Source: Anoplopoma fimbria
Lineage: Eukaryota; Chordata; Actinopteri; Perciformes; Anoplopomatidae
DNA: 64,000 nt
Assembly (NCBI RefSeq): GCF_027596085.1
Contig: NC_072471.1
Span: 10,604,358-10,668,357, forward strand
Direction: 5' to 3'
A program made the translations under genes and the position numbers. The notes beneath the pieces are model-generated. The model was not told the DNA's origin, ran no database searches, and saw nothing but the letters and a program-made list of their open reading frames with translations. Shown one piece after another: positions 54,843 through 64,000 of the stretch (position 1 is the stretch's first letter; each line of letters begins with the position of its first letter).

Positions 54843-56629
54843 ACGAAGCAATGTCAGCGAACAGATCAGAGAGGCTGCGGTGGAAACAGTTAAGTGGACC
54901 ACGTGAAGAGATTAATTTACGAGTTAAAAGACATCAGTTCACCTGTTCAATAAGCATAAATACGTACACAGAAAGTGATACCTGATACTGCAGTCTCTCA
55001 ACCACTGTTGCCAGGTTTACACAAGCACAGTCCGAGGCAGCGGCCCACCAGTACTACGCTGCTTGCTAGCAAACTGTAGGCCTTGGTATGTAAGTGTTGT
55101 AACTCACAGCTGAGCAGCAGGAACACTGATGCTATGTGCTTTAGTTTTTATATAGTGTTAGGGGACGGGTTATGCTAAGGATGGTTCTAGTGCGTCACCA
55201 GCTCCACATTTTAGTACTAAAAAGTTCAGCAATTATTTACCAACATGTAAAATGTGTTAAGAAACAAATCTCAGATTTGACTTTACCCAGACTTTAAGTT
55301 AACCTGTTAGCAAACATTAGCAGTCATTTAGTCTGGCAATTAAAATTGACACTTTCCCATGTGCAAAGTATAATGTCTAGTGTTATTTAAGGGATAATTG
55401 CAGCACTGTCTATTCTGCAAAGTGTGAACTATGTCCATAATAATCAGTCTTCTCTCAGTTGTAATGAGCAAAATAATAGTCAAGTATTAAGTACTCCTCT
55501 GCCGTTTCGCAGAATCCCAGATGACTTACAGGGCCTTTGGGACTTTCAGACCTCATTTTTTAAACCTTTGTGCCATCTCTGCTTCATGTTGTGAGAAGCT
55601 AACAGTGCAGGGAGTGAGGGTCCACTGGTTCAGTCAGTCTCTCATTATTCTGTAAAGGGCCAGAGGAACTGAGTGGATGAACTGCATCTTCTCTATGCTG
55701 GATAAGAGGGTCAACTATTCTTCCGCAGGCCTGTAATCAAAACCCATTTTGCACTCCTACAAAATTACACTGCGTTGCTCTGCCAACCAGTTTGATTCTA
55801 TTTTGTATGCAAAGAACATAATCTACTGTGTGTATGTGTGTTCAAGCGTACAGTACATGCATTTCTGGATGTGTTCTTACTCCTTTAGCAAGCATTTAGA
55901 TTTGTTGGTTTCCCTGATTTCCAGGATTCAATTTTCAAGGTTCGGTTCTCAACCTGCTTTCATCAGCTTTGAATCCTGACATGAATATAGATGCAGCTTC
56001 ACCTCACCAAAAGCTGTGTTCATATTACAAAGAATGTCAACTATCATCTCCTCAAACTAAAATTATAATGTTTTGAATTGTTTTCAAATGTATTATTTTG
56101 CTAGTTTAATCTAATGTTAAATGAGACAAAATTGAAATGGATGGAATAGCCTCTCCTATTAATATCTTCGTGGACATGCACTTCATGTGTTTTTGACATC
56201 TGCTGATCTGCCATGACCCTTTCCACACACATGTCCACCTGATTGTGAATAATTTGGCCATTTGTCTCTACTTGTCCCAATGTATTTTCTTTTTATCCAG
56301 GCATTGTGATATGCTACTTTGATCAATTATTAAAATGAAAGAATGATGCAATTGATCAAGCACTACCTGTGGAGTTAAATGAGACACATACAGATACAAT
56401 CTTTTCAATTTAGAGTAAAACGTATGCTGCAATAAAACTACTCTGAGAAATACAACTTAATGAAAAAAGTTACTCCACTACATGTAACAGAGTAAATGTG
56501 ACTCTACACATCCCTGCATTATACCATCCTGCCACCTAAATGTCTTTCAAGCCCCACATCTTATATGGTGTTTTCTCTCTGAAGGTTCATACTGTAATTT
56601 TTGGAAATGCAATAATTTATTCTGCCATG
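54839..56629. other. Ordinary non-coding DNA; nothing identified
   Basis: No gene or clear repeat was recognised. AAGTTACTCCACTACATGTA near 56,468 weakly recalls a common fish repeat. Confidence 0.5.
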
Positions 56630-56643
56630 ACAGCAGAGGGCGG
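56630..56643 (+). promoter_or_regulatory. CTCF-like motif
   Basis: ACAGCAGAGGGCGG agrees with the vertebrate CTCF core CCASYAGRKGGCRS at 13 of 14 positions. A single motif match in this much sequence is not strong evidence of binding. Confidence 0.35.
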
Positions 56644-59600
56644 TCTTTATTTCCGGCAGGGCCTCTGCTATAATATGCTGCAGGGATGCTCTGAATGGTT
56701 ATTAAGTGAGAACGTAAACTACGGTTTTGGATGGGATCGATGGTTAAAAGGCCATAAACTTTATTGCTTTCAACAAAGTGCAATGGGAACAAGAGTCCGA
56801 TTCCATATTTGATCTTTTGTTCTATTCGACTATATCTATTTATAACAGGATTTTAATATTACTCAATGAATAATATAATGTGATATCTTTCCATCAAACT
56901 GCATTATGTTGTTATTTTTAATTAAAGTGCAAAAAAAGAAAAGTCCCTCACAGGAAGACACTGAAACCTGATTACTGTATTTAGTCTGTTTAGTCATTAA
57001 AAGGCAATATTGAATTAATGTCCATTAGTACAGGCTAATGAGAACATCCTGCTGTGTGTGTGCTGGTGCCTGTTTGTTCATGTGAGTGAGTGCAAGCAGG
57101 TGTTTATGCCCATTTGTACGTGAATGTGTACATATCGACCTGTGCGATTGTTCATATGTGTAGGAGTCTGTGTTGTGTGGCCCCCGAGATACTTTGCACA
57201 TCTTAATACATTATTCATTCCAATCATCATTAAAGTGTCGCTCATAGTGAACAATGGAAATGCACATATGAGTACAAAACATCCATGTGACGGTGCTCTT
57301 AGGTACTGTGGACGTAAATTAATAAAGAAAATGTGCCAAAATAGTTTCAACAAACATTAGTAGTCCATAACAGCTGTAAGCCCATCAACAGACAAATTGA
57401 ACCCTCATTACTGGTAAGTCATTACCTATTAATAAAAGGAATTTTGTCATGACATGACATGTGGATAAATAAAGCCAGCCTGTGTGATTGTGGGGGGAAT
57501 GGTTTACTTTTGCCTCACCAGAATTAGCATTTTCAGCTTTTCACTAGTTAACAAAAATGTGTTCTGGGAATGTTGATAATTAACCATTTAACCAGTTTGA
57601 AGTTTGAAAGCTTTATGCTATAAAGAATTAAGAATTATTTTCAAAAAATGAAAGGAGAATAGCTAATCCACTTTACAAGTAAGCCCAGCTTAAGTGTGCG
57701 TCAACCGGAGTTGTTGCTTACTTTAATCATCAGGTTGCAGGTGGCTGTCAAACAAGACACGGGAACTTGGCCAGGGTTTTGAGGAGTTGTAGCATGTATT
57801 CACCAACAAATTAACAGTACACACACTGCACTGCTACATTCACAGCGTTAACAGTGTGTGACTCATCGTCACACACTGTCTCTCGACCGGACCCTCGCTT
57901 TACACCAGGCTTGCGACAAACAAGTGGGAACCCTGACAGAGTATGCCAGGAAGAAACACAACTAACCACCTTCCAGCTTAACTAACTGATGGTTAATGAC
58001 AAATCCAAAACATTGTGACCTCTAACTATGACGGGTGAATCAATGGACTAGGCAGCCGGCAGTAAATGATGGATTGTATCTGTTTGTGCATCGCTTGTAG
58101 TTGCAGCTTGGCGGCTTGTTAGCCACTTCAACCACACTCAACTGACACTAATCTTGTCAGTTAGGGATTGGTTAACGAGGGTCGGCTATCGGTCAGAAAA
58201 TAAATAAATAAAAATTAGCATCCCAGTACAGCACATTTCAGTTGACTGGTCCTCTCTATGAATGACATTGACTCTGGCAGCAGGGTGTATTACAGCTGTG
58301 AAAAATGATGCAGTTGTGCAACTTATGAGAAATGCAAAGGATTGCCTTTAGTTCACCTTGTCTTATCTTACCAAACTTTAATTAAGTTTGTGAAAAATGG
58401 TCAGCAAAGGAAACTTTATCTACATGCCCGCTGTGGAAGATCACTGTATGTCTTCATTTTTTTCAACGTTTATCTTTGAAATTGTGCTTCTCTTCCTCTG
58501 GAAAAACTTTTTGTAGCCAAAGCTATGGCAAAGCCAGTTATGGTAAAACAAAGGAAAAGATTACTCCCAGCTCTTTTACAAACTTTCTTTTTTCCCCTCG
58601 TTTTTGCTACTTCCACTCATCTCCCATTTTCTTCCTGACTCAGGAGTTTTAGTACTGGGCCCATATGGGGTTGCTAATAGAAACAGACTATATTTTTTTA
58701 GAATGGGCTCCAGTTGGCCACTTTGTAGGGTTAAGTGGTCTGGAAGGTATACCTCACACATTAGCCAATCATCCCCCTGCCATTTATTACCACTGACAAA
58801 ACCCTTAGTTGGTGAATTACAGCTCATATACCTGAGCTGTACTGTGCTCTCCTTTATACAGCAGCTGCTAAAGAGGTTTCCCGCCTATTTAAGAGTAATT
58901 TCACCCCCAGGTCTGAGCTTAAGTTCACCCAATGCATACTTTTGAAAAATGCACAAATGGGGCAAGGGACTTAGAAATGAAACACGAACACTTCTGATGA
59001 AAGCCTCAATGCAGCATCAACAAATTCAAACAAATAAATGTCATTTACAGAAATAAAAGTAGAATTTGTCCAAAAGTAGATAGTAGTTGAAGGAAAAAAC
59101 AATAAAGGCATAGGAATTAAAAGTTCCTTTTTCTATGTAGTTTGTAGTTTTTGTTTATTTGGTCAGGACCAAAAAAAAACAACTACATTGTTGCTTTTTA
59201 GGCTACAGGCCCTACTTCCACACTGACTGAATCAACCACAAAAGATACATGTCCTCCAACGTATACATTGCATAACGTTTATAAGAAACATCTCAAGTTC
59301 AACTCAGAAGTAAGACTTATTAGAATCAGTTTATTTAAATGTAACCAGTAAGTTTTCCTCTGCAAAAGTAACCAAAGCTACAACCTCCTTCTAACGTAGT
59401 CATTAGCTTGGTTCCAAAATGTTTTAGAAACAAAACTGGGTGATTACACTCGTTCCAATATGCAACATTGTCACACTTCCAATAGCAAGCTAAATGGGGA
59501 ATATACCACTGATTACATAAGTCAATGCAGCACAGCATGAGTTACTCTAGCAGAAATCTTTTATAAAATCTACAGTGAACATGATACCGGTCAGTTGGAT

Positions 59601-61905
59601 TATGTGCCCAAAGGGACGTGAATAGCTAGTGTGTTTATCCCCAAGGGATGAGTGAAAGAGAGAATAAAAATCAATGCCATAAAAAATAAGGTAAACAACA
59701 CTCAAGACAAAACAAGTCAAATGTATCTACCTTTCCTTTCCTAAAACTTCTCCCTAGTAACTAGTACAGATTAATACCATAATAAGGGATAATAGCCTTT
59801 ACCTGGATTTATTTAATCACAGTTGAATGTCCCTAATCTTCCTTCTATATACTGCGAATACCCGAGAGAAATTGAAATGCAAACAATTTGACAGAGAAAA
59901 AGAGAATCACTGAGCGAAGTGGCACAGAAGTGAATATGTGACAGGTAGAGTTATGCGATGATGCAAGAGTCATTCCCAGGGGAAATTCCTAGCTCTATTT
60001 CACTGCTGATGCCTTGTCACTCCAAAGCAACCATCTGTTATCTACTCACCACTGAACTCATAAATACTCTCCTGGAATTAGCACGATTTTGTGGCGTTTC
60101 AGTAGGATATACTTTCAGCCAATTTCATATACTTTTACATGTTTGATGCCCCTTGATAGTGATTATAGGTACACATGCTGTGATTTTTTTAAGTTTCAGG
60201 CTAAATTGCTCCTCCTTATCCCCCCAAAAGTTTGTGAAACTGCTATTCGGCTATCTGATTTGTAATATATAGTGCATTTTAGGTAATAACTGCTGTATAA
60301 GCTGAATTAGACCTTTGCTGTGGCCTGCAACTTCTGCTCTTAGTAAAGATGCAGTAGTACCGTACTGAGAAACAGCAGATAGGACCTGTGAGATGGGATT
60401 GTGCCTGTAAACACCCTTTAAGGTAGTTTTCATTGACAAGGTCCCCTCATTCAGGGATGAACTGGTTGGTAAATCCATCTGAACTCAATTAACTTATCTT
60501 TTGAAGCTTTCATATAAAACTCTGTGACCTATTAGCATGGTGGCTTTGGCTGTGGGAGTTTGAAGACTGATTTTCTTTACTAGGCAATAATCAATATAAT
60601 TCAGTATTCCACAGTTTTACCTCAGTATATACTGCTATCTCTAAATGAATAAAAGCCTTTGAAAATATAACAATAAAATAAATAAATCATATGAAAAAAA
60701 TATTTTTTTGGTGTCTGGTCCAGTGCTTCGCAGTAACTTGTTATTCATTACTGTTACTCCCTTCGAGGTTGCAGTTAGTTTTTTTGCCCCGGGTAAGCTT
60801 ATGTTTCGATGAGATGAACATGCAGCGGTCAATATGAAACTTCGCAACGCTTCGAGTGGAATTTTGGTGATCTTTCAGACAAATATAGGCTCGCCCTGAG
60901 GAAGAGGAAGAGACTAAGGGGTAAGTAAGAGGGTGCAAAAGCATAAAATTCATCCTCAGTTTAATATTTTGCACCCTAAGTGGAAATTTGAATAATAAAT
61001 GCCAAGGACAAGGTGGTAGGTGCACAGACTCCAAGCCTACCCTCTATTTTGGCTCATGTATGTGCAGCAGCGCAACTTGCAAAAAGGCTGGGTCAAAGTG
61101 AATATCAATCAGCAGGTGTGATGATTATTAAACAATCTCTCAGCCAGTCACAGCACTGGTCTCAGAGTTGGAAAAGAAGCTATGATGTGTGTAGATGTCT
61201 GGATGCTTATACTGTAGCAGCCATGTGTCGTTTTCAGGTGATTTAATCAAGGAAAACACAGTGTACGGCCATGCGTAACGGCTCAGCACTCTAGCACGGC
61301 ACTTCTCAGAGGCTGCAAATTTATCAGCAGATGTGTCCTGCTGCCTTCAGCTGCTGCAGGGACTTCATACACTGAAGGAGAAGCTTTACATACAGTTTAA
61401 AGGAGCTGTGGGGGGAGTAATACGTTGAATAATATTACGTTTTAAAGGAGTAATAATTAAAAAGTAACTTATTACACTTCCCAAGTAACATGCACTCATG
61501 TCAGTAGTTTACTTTGCAACCTGGGTTTGTCAGATCATTGTATGAGTGTCTAGTTTTTTCTGTAAGTAAAAATGATGAAATAAATGTTTTCTATTCAAAT
61601 TTTTGTGTCAGCAAAAAGCATTCATAAGCCCCCAGTTGGTAATTTACCCACTGGCATCAGAGAGAACCCTTTCTCATTAAAGCTATAATTGCATGGTGTT
61701 ACAGGCTACTTTAGAGTACTGGCACTTTTTTATCCGTATTCAAGCACTGGTTGTGGCAAATGGGACTGTGGTGTCACAGTGCAGGGTGCGAGTTTGTGAA
61801 TGAGATTAATCTAACAAGTCAAATGAAGTGATATCTCTTGTTTCCAGTCAGTACCATTTGCCTCCAGTAAATCCTTTCTCTCTCTTTCTCTTCCTCTTCC
61901 CCCAG
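56644..61905. other. Ordinary non-coding DNA; nothing identified
   Basis: 57,840-58,234 is less AT-rich and ends AATTAGCATCCCAGTA, which resembles the end of a hAT element, but no matching left end was found. No gene was recognised elsewhere. Confidence 0.45.
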
Positions 61906-62135
61906 TCTATAACAGTTCCACAGTGTGATTCGAAGAATGAACAACTGGCAGGGAGCTAAAACTCCCCAAGGACCGAATATGTCAGCGAGATAGAACCAAG
62001 ATGGAGTAAGCCTTTGTTCTTCACAATAGGCTCCACTTCATCAGGTCCTAGAACTCTGACTGCCCTACGGACGAATAGGTGGAAAACAGGACAAGGTAGC
62101 CCTCACCTTGAATAAATTCACCCCACAAGGTCGGT
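61906..62135 (+). other. Candidate terminal or non-coding exon
   Basis: A strong splice acceptor is visible: a long pyrimidine tract (61,873-61,903) ending CCCCCAG. Downstream, one frame encodes 17 residues starting SITVPQCDSK before a TAA at about 61,957. AATAAA follows at 62,111 with GT-rich sequence after it, so a last exon is possible. Alternatively the donor-like GAGTAAGC at 62,004-62,011 would define a 100-bp exon with no open frame, for example in a non-coding RNA or UTR. No homology is recognised. Confidence 0.22.
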
Positions 62136-64000
62136 GCATTTTACAAAAGATGTTTGTAAAAGAAAAACAGTTGTGTGCGTAGGCAAGCATATTTTATAAG
62201 CGCCACTAGCTTCTGGATTTCAATGCAGTTGATCAATCAGCATTTCTTTCATAGGACTGGACTGGAAAAGTGAAGTGTGTTCCAGGGTTTCACTGTCCAT
62301 ATTCTCACAGAAATTGGTATCCATAATGGCAGTTGCCATACAAATTTGAAACCTATGTGATTTTAACAAAGTTGAACAATGAATACAAAAACAGCTCCTA
62401 GAAAAAAAGCTACAAGTAGCGTCTGTACTGTCTAAATTGTGCAATATTAAGATGTGTTTTTGTGGGATTATGCAAGGTTAGTGATAATGATTGATAATTA
62501 AAATTGTACAATTTACAAATCAGTTGAACAGTTTTGGTAAAAGCCTTAGGCTAATGAATCATCTATTGTCGGGGATATACTGCACATTTGTGGTGTGGTG
62601 GGCTTTCATAAATCAAGTAAAAATGATGCATAGGAAACAAATTATTTGAAAAGTGCCAAATCGGCTTAACACATCTTTAAAATACAATAACGTTATAATG
62701 TAATTCACTGACATTCAAATTTTAAATATAAATACTGCATGTTGTTAAGAGATAATTTGTTTCAGCAAAACAGTCTGAAACAGCCAGCAATTATAGCTAA
62801 GCATGAATTGTATATCAACTTCTTTGTGACTGACAACATGCCAAATGTTATATGAATTGTTAAAAGTTGAAGCGAGAGGACAAAATGAGAGAAAGAGTGC
62901 AAGAAGCACAAACAGTAGAGCTGTTCCCACTTGTAGATCCTTTGCACATCAATAGCAATGGCAACCTTCTCAAATCATCTCACATCAAAATAAATCCACA
63001 GGAAGAAACATACATGGACCCATGTATCCTCAGGGAACATTTCATGGTTTGGTAAAACACTGAGATGTAATTGATCGATGTTTTCTGTGCAATTACAAAC
63101 TGAGAAAGACATAGATTAAAGCCGTTCATTGAAACATTTTGTTGTTGACGTTCAGAATATCAAATCCCTGTGTTACAGATTATTCCTTTGAAGATATTTC
63201 ATGATCAGAAGGGTAATTAATTGGTTGCTGCCATTTTAAGAAATCCTTGTTAAGGGGAGCTGCTGTGATATTAATTGGTGCAGTAGTGGTCCATTCAATT
63301 TTCTTTTTTACACTGTCATTCATCTTGTAAACTGTTTTGCCCACTCCCTTGGTAATAATACTTCATCAATAGCATTTACTAATATCACCTTGGTAGAATA
63401 ATATGCAAAGCTATTGTTCATAAGATCAAAGCCTGATTCGTACATACATTAATGTGGATCGATCATTTCATCTAACTCTCTGCAGGAAAGCAAAAAATCA
63501 TATTTCAAAAATGTTAGAACTTTCTGACAATCGAATGGCTAGGTTTTAGCACCTTTTCTTTCATTTTCTTGTTTGAGAGTACCAGTTTAAAGTTGAAACT
63601 CCACTGTTTGCAAGAATGTATGCTCACCTGCAACTGTCTGTAACTGTAATAGGCACTGTAGATGTAATTGCAGGAAAAAAAAATTCTGGTGCCCCACCTA
63701 GATCTGATCACCTCTCTTCTCTGAGGGGCACCCACTTTAGAGCAGACTTCACTTTCTTCCCCTTTCCCCTTTTCTGCAGCATATATTCTCTCTGTACAGC
63801 ACATAAGTAATCAATTCAATTGGAATTTGATTTACCTTGGTTCAAAGAGAAATAACTCTCAGAAACAAAAGGGAAGAGAAAATGAGGTACAACAGAAAAG
63901 TAAGATCTTTTCTTCTTTCTGCAACTAACCTTCAGGCAATGGTGAATGTATAATGTATTGCTAGTTAATATATTCCCCAAAAAACTTTCTGGGTTGAAGT
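62136..64000. other. Ordinary non-coding DNA; nothing identified
   Basis: No gene, RNA or recognisable repeat up to the right end of the window. Confidence 0.55.

Noticed and set aside
54699..54902. Cys-Val repeat protein on the minus strand
   Set aside because: Translation of the CA microsatellite.
58604..58945. 113-codon open frame on the plus strand, with an 83-codon frame on the opposite strand
   Set aside because: Neither translation resembles a known protein, and there are no splice or composition signals.

Overview
The window reads as nuclear DNA of a ray-finned fish, most likely a percomorph teleost. This rests on the interspersed repeats recognised from memory in the right-hand part: a hAT non-autonomous element, a Tc1-like transposase relic, a LINE 3' end, and several high-copy but unclassified teleost repeats. 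Long AT, CA and AAT microsatellites and the absence of compact coding sequence fit the same picture. No protein-coding gene, rRNA or tRNA could be supported anywhere in the window.

Region 1 (1 to about 27,090) is a single short-monomer satellite array that continues beyond the left edge. It is built from about 25-bp and about 33-37-bp monomers sharing the core TCATAGTATAGTATG. The monomers are ordered into a higher-order repeat (HOR). A marker monomer containing the palindrome TAGTATACTA starts each module. Marker spacing falls into classes near 157, 192 and 558 bp. The 558-bp unit (for example 19,563-20,120) resolves exactly into 19 monomers. In the middle of the array these modules combine into a third tier of about 1,637 bp (13,034; 14,672; 16,307; and 17,732 to 19,371). 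From about 24,700 to 27,090 the array decays into diverged, differently organised monomers, as expected for an array edge.

Region 2 (about 27,090 to 64,000) is non-coding, either intergenic or deep intronic. From left to right it holds: a degenerate repeat (27.46-27.79 kb); a perfect hairpin (27.93 kb); a 784-bp hAT element with imperfect 8-bp target duplications (28.48-29.26 kb); an (AT)41 and an AAT microsatellite (30.8 and 31.1 kb); (CA)47 (36.5 kb); a TIR-bounded element (37.45-37.90 kb); a purine-rich block (40.5-40.87 kb); nested teleost repeats (43.36-44.01 kb); a repeat joined to a Tc1 relic (45.68-46.12 kb); a LINE 3' end next to another repeat (51.86-52.35 kb); a second CA array (54.75 kb); and a CTCF-like motif (56.63 kb). 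Two exon candidates (30.2 kb minus strand, 61.9 kb plus strand) have plausible splice signals but no recognised product.

The main result is the satellite hierarchy. The remaining DNA is ordinary teleost non-coding sequence. Names of interspersed repeat families come from memory of their sequences, not from a database search.
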